NCBI GenBank assembly: GCA_026397915.1
Contig: JAPLTX010000062.1
Span: 1 to 55,086 of the forward strand
Direction: 5' to 3'
Source: Verrucomicrobiota bacterium
GTDB lineage: Bacteria > Verrucomicrobiota > Verrucomicrobiia > CAIQCK01
DNA length: 55,086 nucleotides
Under the pieces are notes generated by a model, which worked only from the letters and a program-made list of their open reading frames with translations, searched no databases and was not told where the DNA came from. Positions 7,982 through 20,912 of this stretch are shown piece by piece. The stretch's first letter is position 1, and every line of letters begins with the position of its first letter. Position numbers and translations under genes: made by a program.

Positions 7982-9288
7982 GAACGCACTTTCTGATCGC
8001 AATGCTGGGTTGCGTGGCAGCCGGCGCAGCAGAGCCTTGGACGCTGGAGCGGGCGCTGGAGTTTGCGCTTGCCGGCAATCCTGACGCGCGTCTCGCGCAG
8101 CAGCGCATTGTGGCGGCGCAGGCGGGCTTGGAGCAAGCCAACGCCGCGTTCTGGCCGCGGCTGCAAATGCAGAGCAGCTACACGCGCACCGACAACCCAA
8201 TGATGGCGTTCGGCAGCATCCTCAACCAGCGCGATTTCAGCTCGGGCATGGACTTCAACAACGTGCCCGATGTGGACGACTATAACGTCAAGAGCCTGCT
8301 GACCGTGCCGCTCTATACCGGCGGCAAGAACATGGCCGGCCATCGGGCCGCCAAAGCCGGCGTCGAGGCCGCCCGCCACGACAGCGAGGCCGTCCTTAAC
8401 GCGCTCGGCTACGAGGTGGCGCGGGCGTTTCATACGGTGGGCAAGACGCGCCGGTTCATCGAGGCGGCGGAAGCGTCGGCGAAGTCGTTCGCGGACAACC
8501 TCGCCATCGCCAAACGCCGCGCCGATGCTGGCGCGATCCTCAAGACCGATGTGCTCGACTTTGAAGTCCGGCTGGCGCAGGCGCGCGAGGAACTGGTCCG
8601 CGCCCGCAATGCCCACACGCTTGCCGTCCGCACGCTGCGCACTCTGCTCGGCATCGAGAGTGGCGAGTTTTCCGTCGCGGACAGCGCGCCCGGCGTCAGT
8701 GCACCCAAGGAAGGGGATTTTTCAGGTCGCGCGGAACTGTCCGCATCCCGCCATCGCGAGCGGGCCGCGGAGGAACAGGTGCGCGCGGCGCGGTCGGGTT
8801 ATCTGCCGCGGGTGAGCGCGTTCGGCAGCGCGGACTACGATTACGGATGGCGCATGAGCCACGGCGGCGGCAGCTACACGGCGGGCGTGATGTTGCAGTG
8901 GGATCTTTGGGACGGCCATCTCACGCGCGGGAAGGTCCGCGAAGCCCGCTCCAACGTCGAGTCAGCGCGCGAGGAGCAACGCAAGCTCCGGCTCGCGATC
9001 GGGTTGGAGGTCGAGCAGGCGCGGCTGGCGCTTCAGACGGCCGAGGAACGGTTGGGCGTGACCGGCCAAGTGGTGACACAGGCCTCCGAAAGCACCAGCC
9101 TCACACGCTCGCGGTTCGAGCAAGGGCTGGCGCTGGCGACGCAGTTGATTGACGCCGAAACGGCGCTGGTCACCGCCCGCGTGCGCCGCGCCGAAGCTGA
9201 ATCCGACCGCCAGATTGCCATCGCCGCGCTCCGCAAGTCGCTCGGCATGTCCCAACTTGATCCAAGTCCAATCGCCCAGAAAAAATGA
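7978..9288 (+). CDS. TolC-family outer membrane efflux protein
   Basis: The 436-residue product has a short signal peptide (FLIAMLGCVAAGAAEP) and two repeated outer-membrane-efflux halves, each rich in long heptad helices (residues ~20-205 and ~235-420). WTLERALEFALAGNPDARLAQQRI is the typical opening of the family (shown as a region). It forms the trimeric exit duct of the tripartite pump whose adaptor and inner-membrane transporter follow. The ATG at 7978 overlaps the preceding stop. A longer in-frame reading upstream (from 7519) is rejected because it runs antisense-like over two small genes and lacks a signal peptide. The stop overlaps the adaptor start (ATGA at 9285). Confidence 0.92.
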   Translation: MRTHFLIAMLGCVAAGAAEPWTLERALEFALAGNPDARLAQQRIVAAQAGLEQANAAFWPRLQMQSSYTRTDNPMMAFGSILNQRDFSSGMDFNNVPDVDDYNVKSLLTVPLYTGGKNMAGHRAAKAGVEAARHDSEAVLNALGYEVARAFHTVGKTRRFIEAAEASAKSFADNLAIAKRRADAGAILKTDVLDFEVRLAQAREELVRARNAHTLAVRTLRTLLGIESGEFSVADSAPGVSAPKEGDFSGRAELSASRHRERAAEEQVRAARSGYLPRVSAFGSADYDYGWRMSHGGGSYTAGVMLQWDLWDGHLTRGKVREARSNVESAREEQRKLRLAIGLEVEQARLALQTAEERLGVTGQVVTQASESTSLTRSRFEQGLALATQLIDAETALVTARVRRAEAESDRQIAIAALRKSLGMSQLDPSPIAQKK

Positions 9289-10327
9289 TTCCGATGAATA
9301 CCCTCTGGAAAAGTCTCTCAACCTCGTTCCTCGCTGTGCTGGTCGCACTGCTCGTCGGTTGCGGCAAACCGCACGAGAGCCGCGAGTCCGCGCAACCCAC
9401 CCTGCCGACGGCGCAGGTCCGGGCACAGACGGCACAAATGAAGAAGCAAGTGCTGACCGAGGAAGTCGTCGGCACTGTGCGCGCCAAGGTCCGCGCGACA
9501 CTGGAAGCAAAGCTGAGCGGGCGCATCGTCGCCATGCCGGTGGAACTCGGCCAGCAGGTCAAGGCCGGCGCGCTCGTCGCCCAACTCGACGCTGCCGAAA
9601 TCAAAGCGCGCTTTGAGCAGGCACAAGCTTCGCTCGACCAAGCCGAGCGCGATTGGAAGCGCGCGGAGGAGTTGTTGAAGCACCAGGCGATGACGCGGTC
9701 CGAATACGACGCCGCCGATGCCCGCCGCCGTATGGCGAAGGCCGCGCTCGCCGAGGCGCAGGCGATGATAAGTTACGTCAAGGTGAACGTGCCGTTCGAT
9801 GGCGTTGTCGTCAGGAAATGGGCCGAGGTTGGCGATCAGGCAGCGCCGGGCAAGCCGCTGATCGAGATTGAAGACCCGGCGGTGCTGCAACTGGAAGCGG
9901 ACGTGCCGGAGGCCATCGCCTCGCGCATCCAGCGCGGCGGAACGCTGGCGGTTCGTGTGGACTCGCTATCGGAATCGCTGGCCGGCACGGTGGCTGAAAT
10001 CGCGCCCGCGGCCGATTCGGCGAGCAGGACGTTCCGGGTGAAGCTGTCATTGCCGCCGACGCGCGGCCTGATGTCGGGCCAGTTCGCGCGGCTCATCGTG
10101 CCGGTGGGCGAGAGCAGTTCGGTGCGTGTGCCGGCGACGGCACTCGTGCGGCGCGGCCAGTTGGAGATTGTTTTTGTTGTCACGAACGGACGCGCGCAGT
10201 TGCGGCTGGTGAAGACCGGCAAACAGTTTGGCGACGAAATCGAAGTCGTTTCCGGCCTCGACGGCGGCGAATCGGTGGTGAACGAGGGTGCGCTGCAGTT
10301 GATGGACGGCCAGCCGGTGGAGGCAAA

Positions 10328-10331
<4 letters not shown>
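9285..10331 (+). CDS. RND efflux periplasmic adaptor (membrane fusion lipoprotein)
   Basis: The 348-residue protein begins with a lipoprotein signal peptide (LAVLVALLVGCGKP, lipid-accepting Cys26). It then shows the adaptor layout: a half-lipoyl strand (GRIVAMPVELGQQVKAGALVAQLD), an alpha-hairpin (about residues 105-155), the second lipoyl half (VNVPFDGVVVRKWAEVGDQ), and beta-barrel and membrane-proximal domains (KLSLPPTRGLMSGQFARLIVP onward, as a region). It bridges the RND pump and the TolC duct. Start and stop both overlap the neighbours by ATGA, so the three pump genes are tightly coupled. A second ATG four codons on is an equally possible start. Confidence 0.93.
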
Positions 10332-13630
<3,299 letters not shown>

Positions 13631-13654
13631 CACAGTGCTGCGATCGCAGCGAGA

Positions 13655-15145
13655 TCAGCCTTCCGCATCTTCCCAGCGTTGTGCTCGCCCGAGCGCCTTC
13701 TGCCAGCCGGTCTCGTGCTGGCGGCGCTGTGCGGGCTTCATCGTGGGTTTGAAGCGGCGGTCCACCTGCCATTGCGCGGCGATCTGCTGCCGGTCTTTCC
13801 AGAAGCCGACGGCGAGACCGGCGAGATACGCCGCGCCGAGCGCCGTCGTTTCGGTGACCTTCGGTCGCACCACCGGCACGCCGAGCAGGTCGGACTGGAA
13901 TTGCATCAGCAGATTGTTGGCGCACGCGCCGCCGTCCACGCGCAGTTCCTTCAGCTTGATCTTCGCGTCGGCCTCCATCGCCCGCAGCACGTCGGCCACC
14001 TGAAACGCGATTCCTTCCAGCGCCGCGCGCGCGATGTGCGCCGCCGTCGTGCCGCGGGTGATGCCGGCCATCAAGCCGCGCGCGTAGGCGTCCCAGTGCG
14101 GCGCGCCGAGTCCGGCAAACGCCGGCACCAGATAAACGCCGTGCGTGTCCGGCACCCGCGCGGCGAGCGATTCGACCTCGGAGGAAGACTTGATGATGCC
14201 GAGGCCGTCGCGGAGCCATTGCACGACCGCGCCGGCGATGAAGATGCTGCCTTCCAGCGCGAACTCCGTCCGGTCGCCGATGCGCCACGCCACGGTTGTC
14301 AGCAGGTTGTTCTTTGACGCGATCGGTTTCGCGCCGGTGTTCATGAGCATGAAACAGCCGGTGCCATAGGTGTTCTTCACCATGCCGGGCTGCGTGCAGG
14401 CTTGGCCGAAGAGCGCCGCCTGCTGGTCGCCGGCGATGCCCGCAATCGGAATCGCACCGCCAAACAGCGTTGTTTCGCCATAGACCTCGCTCGACGAGCG
14501 CACCGCCGGAAGCACTTCGCGTGGCACGTCGAGCAGCTCCAGCAGTTCGTCGTCCCAGTCGCCGGTGCGCAGGTTGAACAGCATCGTGCGGGAGGCGTTG
14601 CTCGCATCGGTCGCGTGGACGCGTCCGCTGGTGAGGTTCCACACGAGCCACGAGTCCACCGTGCCAAACGCCAGTTCGCCGGCTCGCGCCTTGGCGCGCG
14701 CGCCCGGCACGTGGCGCAGGAGCCACTCCAGTTTCGTGCCGGAGAAATAAGCGTCCACCACCAACCCGGTTTTCCGCCGGATCAACGCCGCCAGCCCGCG
14801 CGCGCGCAGCCGGTCGCACGCGGCGGCGGTGCGCCGGTCCTGCCAGACGATGGCGTGGTGAATCGGCGCGCCGGTCTTGCGGTCCCAGACAACGGTCGTC
14901 TCGCGTTGGTTGGTGATGCCGATGGCGGCGATGTCTGTCGCGGTCAGCCCAGCCTTGCGAATCGCCTCCGTCGCTGTGTGTAACTGCGTCGCCCAGATTT
15001 CCCGCGCGTCATGCTCCACCCAGCCGGGCTTCGGGAAAATCTGGCGGAACTCCTTCTGCGCCGAGGAAGCCACGCTGCCGCTGCGGTCGAAGACGATGGC
15101 GCGCGAACTGGTCGTGCCTTGGTCGAGAGCGAGGATATGTTTCAT
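13655..15145 (-). CDS. glpK: Glycerol kinase
   Basis: The 496-residue protein is a FGGY-family kinase that phosphorylates glycerol to sn-glycerol 3-phosphate. It is full length, with the N-terminal phosphate loop LALDQGTTSSRAIVFD, ITNQRETTVVWDRKTG with IVWQDRRT (glycerol-binding region), TYGTGCFMLMNTG, and the FGGY-type signature around PAFAGLGAPHWDAYARG. It lies 10 bases downstream of the glycerol facilitator gene on the same strand, a standard glpF-glpK uptake-and-trap unit. No glycerol-3-phosphate dehydrogenase or regulator gene is next to it. The last ~25 residues form a basic tail that varies between species. Confidence 0.97.
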   Translation of the reverse strand: MKHILALDQGTTSSRAIVFDRSGSVASSAQKEFRQIFPKPGWVEHDAREIWATQLHTATEAIRKAGLTATDIAAIGITNQRETTVVWDRKTGAPIHHAIVWQDRRTAAACDRLRARGLAALIRRKTGLVVDAYFSGTKLEWLLRHVPGARAKARAGELAFGTVDSWLVWNLTSGRVHATDASNASRTMLFNLRTGDWDDELLELLDVPREVLPAVRSSSEVYGETTLFGGAIPIAGIAGDQQAALFGQACTQPGMVKNTYGTGCFMLMNTGAKPIASKNNLLTTVAWRIGDRTEFALEGSIFIAGAVVQWLRDGLGIIKSSSEVESLAARVPDTHGVYLVPAFAGLGAPHWDAYARGLMAGITRGTTAAHIARAALEGIAFQVADVLRAMEADAKIKLKELRVDGGACANNLLMQFQSDLLGVPVVRPKVTETTALGAAYLAGLAVGFWKDRQQIAAQWQVDRRFKPTMKPAQRRQHETGWQKALGRAQRWEDAEG

Positions 15146-15155
15146 GGGAAGAAGC

Positions 15156-15890
15156 TCAGAGAGCGGGCCAGCAGAGTTTGTAGAGCAGCGCCGCGATCAA
15201 GCCGCCGATAATCGGCCCGACCACCGGAATCCACGCGTAGCTCCAGTCCGAGCCGCCCTTGCCGGCAATTGGCAGCACGGCGTGGGCAAGCCGAGGACCG
15301 AGATCTCGCGCCGGGTTGATCGCGTAGCCCGTCGGGCCGCCGAGCGACAAACCGATGGCCCACACGATGACGCCCACCAGGAACGGGCCGAATCCCACGT
15401 CCCAACCGTGCGCAGGGTTGAGATTCTTCGGCGTGAGGATGGCGAGCACGCCCAAGACGAGCACGAACGTGCCGATGATTTCGGTGAGGAGATTCGCCAC
15501 CGTATTGCGGATGGCGGGGCCGGTGCAGAATACCGCCAGCTTCAGAGGCTGGCTCTCGGTCGCCGACCAATGCGCCAGATACGCCAGCCAGACGATGGTC
15601 GCGCCGAGAAACGCGCCGATCATCTGGGCCGCGACATAAATCGGCACCGAGGCCCAATCAAACTTGCCGATGGAGGCCAGGCCGATGGTCACGGCTGGAT
15701 TGAGGTGTGCGCCGCTGAAAACGCCGACCGCATAGACCGCGACCGTCACGCCACAGGCCCATCCTGCGGAGATGACAATCCAACCGCCATTCTGGCCTTT
15801 GGTCTTGTTGAGAACGACGTTAGCGACCACGCCGTCGCCGAGGATGATGAGCAGCATGGTGCCGAGGAGTTCCGCGAGAAATGGCGTCAT
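15156..15890 (-). CDS. glpF: Glycerol uptake facilitator (aquaglyceroporin)
   Basis: The 244-residue MIP-family channel has six hydrophobic segments and both pore motifs: GAHLNPAVT (Asn64) and GYAINPARDLGPR (Asn192). The aspartate right after the second NPAR motif is the usual marker of glycerol-conducting rather than water-only channels. The start at 15890 (MTPFLAELLGT) is chosen over an upstream ATG at 15926 because it begins directly at the first helix. It is co-transcribed with glpK downstream. Confidence 0.93.
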   Translation of the reverse strand: MTPFLAELLGTMLLIILGDGVVANVVLNKTKGQNGGWIVISAGWACGVTVAVYAVGVFSGAHLNPAVTIGLASIGKFDWASVPIYVAAQMIGAFLGATIVWLAYLAHWSATESQPLKLAVFCTGPAIRNTVANLLTEIIGTFVLVLGVLAILTPKNLNPAHGWDVGFGPFLVGVIVWAIGLSLGGPTGYAINPARDLGPRLAHAVLPIAGKGGSDWSYAWIPVVGPIIGGLIAALLYKLCWPAL

Positions 15891-16011
15891 AGGTTTTGCT
15901 CCAAGCGAACGCGGCGAGGCTAGCAAAGCCGCCGCGCCGTGTCCACACGCGGCCGCCCCTGCCAGAAATCGCTTCCCATCTTCCCATCGTCGCTGCTAAA
16001 ACTCTCTCACC

Positions 16012-16785
16012 ATGAAACTGATCATTCGCTCCCTCTGTCTCGCATCCCTTTCACTCGCGCTCGTCTTCACCGCCGCCGCCGGCCAGGCCGCCGACGCGCG
16101 CTGCTTCGAGATGCGCACCTACTACGCCGCGCCGGGCAAACTCGACGCGCTGCAAGCCCGCTTCCGCGATTACACCTGCAAGAGTTTCGAGAAGCACGGC
16201 ATGACCAACATCGGCTACTGGCTGCCGCTGGAGAATCCCGACAGCAAGCTCGTCTATGTGCTGGCGTTCCCCAGCCGCGAAGCGGCCACGGCGTCATGGA
16301 AGGCGTTCATCGCCGACCCCGACCGGCAGGCCTACTTCAAGAAGACCGAGGAAAACGGCAAGCTCGTAAACAAAATCGAGAGCGTTTTCCTGAAGGCCAC
16401 GGACTTCTCGCCGGAGGTCAAGGCCTGCTGCGCCGCCGAGCCGCGCACGTTTGAGCTGCGCACCTACAAGGCTTCGGAGAAGAACCTGCCGAACCTCCTC
16501 GCCCGTTTCCGCAACCACACATGCAAGCTCTTCGAGAAGCACGGCATCACCAACGTCGCCTACTGGACCCCCACCGACGCGAAGCAGGGTGCCGATGACA
16601 CGCTCATCTACATCGTCGCCCACAAGAGCAAGGAAACCGGCGAGGCCAGCTTTAAGGCCTTCCGCGCCGACCCCGCATGGATCGCCGTCAAGGACGCCAG
16701 CGAGAAAGCCGCCGGCGGTTCGCTCACTGCCACCAAGCCCAGCTCCGTGCTGATGAAGCCCACAGACTTCTCGCAGATGAAGTAG
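16012..16785 (+). CDS. Exported protein with two tandem NIPSNAP domains
   Basis: After a signal peptide (LCLASLSLALVFTAAAGQAADA) the 257-residue protein holds two NIPSNAP repeats. The first runs from CFEMRTYYAAPGKLDALQARF to about residue 125, the second from TFELRTYKASEKNLPNLLARF to about residue 245. Each has the conserved pattern R-T-Y..., F-x-x-(H/Y)-T-C-K-x-F-E-K-H-G and a later W(K/I)AF-type strand. NIPSNAP is a dimeric ferredoxin-like alpha/beta-barrel fold. Exported bacterial copies are common in Verrucomicrobia and Planctomycetes and have no settled function. The gene is a single unit between divergent and convergent neighbours. Confidence 0.9.
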   Translation: MKLIIRSLCLASLSLALVFTAAAGQAADARCFEMRTYYAAPGKLDALQARFRDYTCKSFEKHGMTNIGYWLPLENPDSKLVYVLAFPSREAATASWKAFIADPDRQAYFKKTEENGKLVNKIESVFLKATDFSPEVKACCAAEPRTFELRTYKASEKNLPNLLARFRNHTCKLFEKHGITNVAYWTPTDAKQGADDTLIYIVAHKSKETGEASFKAFRADPAWIAVKDASEKAAGGSLTATKPSSVLMKPTDFSQMK

Positions 16786-16812
16786 GTGGCGAACTGAAGC
16801 GGTTCGCTCCAA

Positions 16813-18459
16813 TCAGTGGCGGAGCTGTAGTTCCAGCTCCAATAGTTCGATTTTGCCGGTCAGATCGGGTTCCTTGTTGTTCAAGGACACCGCCAACCGG
16901 TTCTCTCCACTGCGCAGCATGTCGCGCGAGAGGTTGAACTCGAACTGCGAGTAAGGCTCCAGCTTGACGCTGTGGATGCGTGCGTCGCGGCCACCGGGCG
17001 CGTGCAGCCGCTGGATGCGCTCGCTGGCGACGGGCTGGCCGTTGAGGCTGAAGGCGAACTGTTCGCGGGTGGTGACGCCGACGGTTTTCAGCTTCAGCGT
17101 CACTTTCTTGGCGTTCGCGGCGTGGTAGCAACGGAACGAAAGCTCCGCGGGCGCCGGCGCGGCGCGATCAATAAACGCCGCTTCCTGCGTATAATGCCGA
17201 TACGGCGACTGACCAACATAATAGAGGTAGTGTTTGTCCTTCCGCGCCAACCCCGACGCATCGCCAAGTTCGCGCAGGGCCTGCCGCGTTTGCACGAAGT
17301 CGGAGTGCCAGCATTGCGCGTGAAAGTCGGGCGGCGGCAGGGCCGGTTGGTTAACAGGACGCGGGAGCAGCGAGGAGAGTTCGTCCAAGCACGGGAAGTT
17401 GAACAGATAGACGCCATCCGCGCCCGCGCCGTAGGCGTTTGCCGCCGCAGCGCGGTATTGTTCCAGCGAGAGATACATCGCCGGCGCAGGGCTGCAATTG
17501 ATATAGGCGCTCACGGCGACGCGCTCGCTCAGACTCTTCTTCCACGTCTCGATGGCCGGCTGAAAGTCGGCGTTGTAGCAGCCCGGCGAGACGCCATCCA
17601 CGAGGCCCTCGCTGTCCCACGCGGCCACGTCCATGCCCCAGTCCAGCGCCAGTTCCGGCGTGCGCGGCACGTTCACGCGGAGCAGGTAACGGTCGCGCCC
17701 TTTCGCGCGGGCCGCGGTGTCGAGGTCGCCGCGGATTTGGCGGATCAGTTCCGTCATCAGCGGCGCGTTCTTCCGGCCTTCGTCCGGCTTGAAGAAGAAC
17801 GGCGAGCGCAACCCGTCCAACTCGATGCCCGCGATGTCGGGGAACTTCGTGATGATTTCCCGCGCCAATCGGCACAGGTAGTCGCGAACCTCCGGCACGG
17901 CGTAGTTGAGACAACTGGCGTAGTAACCGTAGGGCGCGCCGAGCCGCCATTCCGGATGCTTCTTCCAGAACTGCCCGGCCAACGGCCCCTTCGGATCGCT
18001 GCTCATGTGGGCGTCGTTCATGCGAATGCTCGCAACGACCGGCAGCTTCATCTCGCGCAGGATCGAGAACACCGCGCCGATGTAATCGCCGGCTTCCGCA
18101 CGCAACCGCTCGCGATTGTGCGCGATCCGCCGCAGCTTCACCTTGTCCCATGTCGTGAAGCCGGTGCCCAACGGATCGGCGATTTCGCTTTCGTGGAGCG
18201 TCACGTAGCCACCTTCCGCCACGCAGTAGGCGACAAGGTCCACCTGCGTCCCGCGCAACCGCGAGAGGTAAGCCCGCAAATCCTTCACGCTGAGATCGTC
18301 ACCAAGCGTGAGGAAGTTGAACCCGTCGTCGTTGTAGATGATGCGAGGATGGGCGGGCGCGGCTGTCGCATCAGCGATGGAGCATCTCACCAAAACGCAG
18401 ACTACCGCCAGCCATCGCACGACGTGTCGAGTCGCATTCACGATCAGCTTCCGCACCAT
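16813..18459 (-). CDS. Exported TIM-barrel glycosidase-like protein (GHL10-like)
   Basis: The 548-residue product has a signal peptide (VVRWLAVVCVLVRCSIADATAAP) and a TIM-barrel-like core. Visible elements include IIYNDDGFNFL, PVVASIRMNDAHMS, IAGIELDGLRSPFFF and GVYLFNFPCLDEL. Residues ~430-548 form a beta-sandwich that closes with LELELQLRH. This matches the broad family of uncharacterised glycosyl-hydrolase-like exported proteins. Asp and Glu in GIELDG are candidate acid residues. Its start overlaps the stop region of the M20 gene by 16 bases, so it is the last gene of the minus-strand operon. Confidence 0.75.
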   Translation of the reverse strand: MVRKLIVNATRHVVRWLAVVCVLVRCSIADATAAPAHPRIIYNDDGFNFLTLGDDLSVKDLRAYLSRLRGTQVDLVAYCVAEGGYVTLHESEIADPLGTGFTTWDKVKLRRIAHNRERLRAEAGDYIGAVFSILREMKLPVVASIRMNDAHMSSDPKGPLAGQFWKKHPEWRLGAPYGYYASCLNYAVPEVRDYLCRLAREIITKFPDIAGIELDGLRSPFFFKPDEGRKNAPLMTELIRQIRGDLDTAARAKGRDRYLLRVNVPRTPELALDWGMDVAAWDSEGLVDGVSPGCYNADFQPAIETWKKSLSERVAVSAYINCSPAPAMYLSLEQYRAAAANAYGAGADGVYLFNFPCLDELSSLLPRPVNQPALPPPDFHAQCWHSDFVQTRQALRELGDASGLARKDKHYLYYVGQSPYRHYTQEAAFIDRAAPAPAELSFRCYHAANAKKVTLKLKTVGVTTREQFAFSLNGQPVASERIQRLHAPGGRDARIHSVKLEPYSQFEFNLSRDMLRSGENRLAVSLNNKEPDLTGKIELLELELQLRH

Positions 18460-19727
18460 TCCACCGCCAACGTTGCGTAGATGCCGGTGAGGTCGAGGAG
18501 GTCTTGGATCTCAACCCACTCGTCGGGGGCATGGAGATGGTCGCCACGGGGGCCGAGGAGGATGGAGGGCATCTTGCCGACTTCACCGTAGATGCCGAGG
18601 TCGCATGAGAACGCAGCGCCGCCGATGCCGGGCTTGTCACCGCGATAACGCTCGAAAGCGGATACGACTGATTTTACCGCCGCGCTGTCGGTCGGAGTCT
18701 CCCACGGTTTCACGTAGTGGTAGGCGCGTTCCAGCGTCAACTCGAACGGCTGCAAGGCTGCATCCTTCGTGCTGTGCTCCTTCCAGAAGGCGCGGAAGCG
18801 GCGGTAGAACTCCGGCTCGGTCATGCCGGGATGGCACCAGACGATCCACGCGATCTTCGCGAGCAACGGCGTGCCCATCTGCGTGAACTCGCCGGGCTTG
18901 TCGGTCGTGAGGTGCCACGGAAGGACGTTGAGTTGCTTGCCGGGCGCGGTGAAGAGCGCGTGCTTGTTCTGCGCGCGCCATGTTTTCTGCCACGCTTGGA
19001 ATAACTCGATGGCGCGGGCGGCACCGTTCATGGGGTTGGCGATGGCCTTGCCCATGTAGGCCATGCCGCCCTTGCCGGTGAGCGTCAGGTCCCCAAGGAA
19101 CGCGCCGAGACACGCGGGGCAGATTTCCATGCGCGTCGGCTCGCTGACGATGGCAAGGTCGGCGTTGTGGCCGCGCAGGCGCGCGGCGAGAGTGCCGTTG
19201 CCGCTGGCGAATTCCTCGTCCACCACGCTCTCGAACAGGATGTCGCCCGCGGGCCGGAAACCGAGGTCTTGCAGGATGCGCATCGCCCAGAACATCGCCG
19301 CGAGGCCGCCTTTCATGTCGGCGGAACCGCGACCGTAGAGTCGGCCGTTCTTCACGATGGGCTTGTAGGGGCGGCAGACTTTCCAGTTGTCCGGCTCGAA
19401 CGGCGCGACGTCACAGTGGCCGCTGAGAAGAATCGCTTTGCCTTTGCCGGTGCCACGCCAACGCGCAACAACGTTATTGCGGCCTTTGGGGTAGTTGCGG
19501 TCTTCGAGCCACGACGGATGTTTGCGGATGCCGCGCACGGCGAGCGGCGAGAAGACATCCACCTGCCACTTATGCTTCCGACATTCGGACGCGACCCATT
19601 TCTGCGCCGCAGCTTCGTTGCCGTCAGGCGGACGGTTTTCGCTCGGGAAACTGACGAATTTCTTCGTCCACGCGACGATCTCGTCCACGCGGCGATTCAC
19701 CGCATCGCGAATCGCGGCCGTGTTCAC
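18444..19727 (-). CDS. M20-family metallohydrolase (ArgE/DapE/acetylornithine deacetylase-like)
   Basis: The 427-residue protein keeps the co-catalytic zinc ligands of M20: His104 and Asp106 in LSGHCDVAP, Asp137 in GRGSADMKGG, the catalytic Glu171-Glu172 in VDEEFASGNGT, Glu196 in IVSEPTRM, and the last histidine in GDHLHAPDEW. Such enzymes hydrolyse N-acyl amino acids or small peptides. It has no signal peptide and is cytoplasmic. The start overlaps the M24-type gene by ATGA (19724-19727). Placement in an operon with oxidoreductases and a glycosidase suggests it removes an N-acyl or aminoacyl group from an imported product. The exact substrate is not determinable. Confidence 0.88.
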   Translation of the reverse strand: MNTAAIRDAVNRRVDEIVAWTKKFVSFPSENRPPDGNEAAAQKWVASECRKHKWQVDVFSPLAVRGIRKHPSWLEDRNYPKGRNNVVARWRGTGKGKAILLSGHCDVAPFEPDNWKVCRPYKPIVKNGRLYGRGSADMKGGLAAMFWAMRILQDLGFRPAGDILFESVVDEEFASGNGTLAARLRGHNADLAIVSEPTRMEICPACLGAFLGDLTLTGKGGMAYMGKAIANPMNGAARAIELFQAWQKTWRAQNKHALFTAPGKQLNVLPWHLTTDKPGEFTQMGTPLLAKIAWIVWCHPGMTEPEFYRRFRAFWKEHSTKDAALQPFELTLERAYHYVKPWETPTDSAAVKSVVSAFERYRGDKPGIGGAAFSCDLGIYGEVGKMPSILLGPRGDHLHAPDEWVEIQDLLDLTGIYATLAVEWCGS

Positions 19728-20890
19728 AGCTCAATCACCTCTCGCCGATAGCTGTTCAGTTCGCGTAGGCCGGTCTTGGTCACCAACACGCCGTCCTCGT
19801 AGCGCATGCCGTATTTGCCGTCGCTGAGCCAGATGTCCACGTTGAAGAGCATGTTCGGCTGGATGACGAAGTCGGCGCTCTTGGAGAGCCACAGGCCTTC
19901 CACTTCCGAACTGCCCGTGCCGTGGGCCGGGCCGTAGAGCGTGAAGTTCTCGTAGCCGTAGCGGGACAGTATCTTGTGGTAGCCGTCGAACATGTCGCAG
20001 CCGCGCACGCCGGGACGGATGGTCGCGATGGCGTAGTTCATCGCCTCCAGCGCGGCCTCGGCGAGCTTGCGCGCGGCCTTCGGCATTTTGCCGATGGCGA
20101 ACGGCCGGCACATGTTGCCGCAGTAGCCCATGTATTTCGCGCCGAACGTGAACTGGACGAGGTCGCCCGTTTTGATGGCGCGGTCGGTCGAGCGGCAGAG
20201 GCTCAGCGGCGTGGTCGGGCCGGAGCAGACCCACGCGGGATAGCTCATGCCCTCGGCGCCGGCGAGCACCATCTTCGAGCGCGCGACGGCTTCGAGTTCC
20301 CATTCGCGCTTGCCGGGCTTGGCGGCGCGCAACGCGGCCTTCATCGCCTCCTCGGTGATGCGGTAGGCCTCGACGATGTAGGGAATCTCCGCGTCGGTCT
20401 TGATCATCTGCACACGCAACAGCAAGTCGTCAGCGGGAACAAACTCCGCCTTTGGCGCTGCCGCTTGCAGGTCGTCGAAGATCATCTTCGGGAAGATGTT
20501 CCAGTTCGCGATGCCAACGCGCTTCGGTGTGCCACCGCAGGCGCGTGGCAGGAGCGTGTTGAAGCTCTCGCCGGAAACCTTGGGCACCCATTCCGGCGCG
20601 CTCGTTTCGACGAAGAGCTGGTTGATGCGAATCTCCGGCGCGTTGGAGAACTTCTTCGCGAACTCGAACGACTCCGGGCCGCCGGTGATAAGCACCGCCT
20701 TGCCCTCGGCGGGCACGATGATGCCGGCGAAGTCGAAGAACGGCCAGAAGCCGGCAAGGTAGCGCGTGGTGCCGGTTTCCGACTCACTGCTGTAGCCGAC
20801 GAAACAGTCGAGTCCGGATTTCTTCAGCTCGGCTTGCAGTTTGGTGATGCGGTTGGCGTATTCGGTGGATGGAAGTGGTTTCAGTCTCAT
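19724..20890 (-). CDS. M24 pita-bread fold protein with degenerate metal site (creatinase-like)
   Basis: The 388-residue protein has the two-domain layout of Xaa-Pro dipeptidases and creatinase: an N-terminal creatinase/prolidase domain (residues ~10-150) and a C-terminal pita-bread domain (~165-385). In metal-dependent members five ligands (Asp, Asp, His, Glu, Glu) are needed. Here the first Asp position is Thr248 (VQFTFGAKY), the second is Asn259 (GYCGNMCRPF) and the first Glu is Asp352 (FNVDIWL), while His323 (PAHGTG) and Glu365 (MRYEDGVLV) remain. Loss of the two Asp ligands points to metal-free chemistry such as C-N hydrolysis of creatine-like compounds, or to a non-enzymatic role, rather than peptidase activity. 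It is translationally coupled to the M20 gene. Confidence 0.82.
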   Translation of the reverse strand: MRLKPLPSTEYANRITKLQAELKKSGLDCFVGYSSESETGTTRYLAGFWPFFDFAGIIVPAEGKAVLITGGPESFEFAKKFSNAPEIRINQLFVETSAPEWVPKVSGESFNTLLPRACGGTPKRVGIANWNIFPKMIFDDLQAAAPKAEFVPADDLLLRVQMIKTDAEIPYIVEAYRITEEAMKAALRAAKPGKREWELEAVARSKMVLAGAEGMSYPAWVCSGPTTPLSLCRSTDRAIKTGDLVQFTFGAKYMGYCGNMCRPFAIGKMPKAARKLAEAALEAMNYAIATIRPGVRGCDMFDGYHKILSRYGYENFTLYGPAHGTGSSEVEGLWLSKSADFVIQPNMLFNVDIWLSDGKYGMRYEDGVLVTKTGLRELNSYRREVIEL

Positions 20891-20912
20891 CAGCGTCTCC
20901 GTGTTGAATTAG

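Noticed and set aside
20258..20890. Annotating the M24 protein as a working Xaa-Pro aminopeptidase
   Set aside because: Both aspartate metal ligands are replaced (Thr248, Asn259), so the usual dinuclear metal site cannot form.
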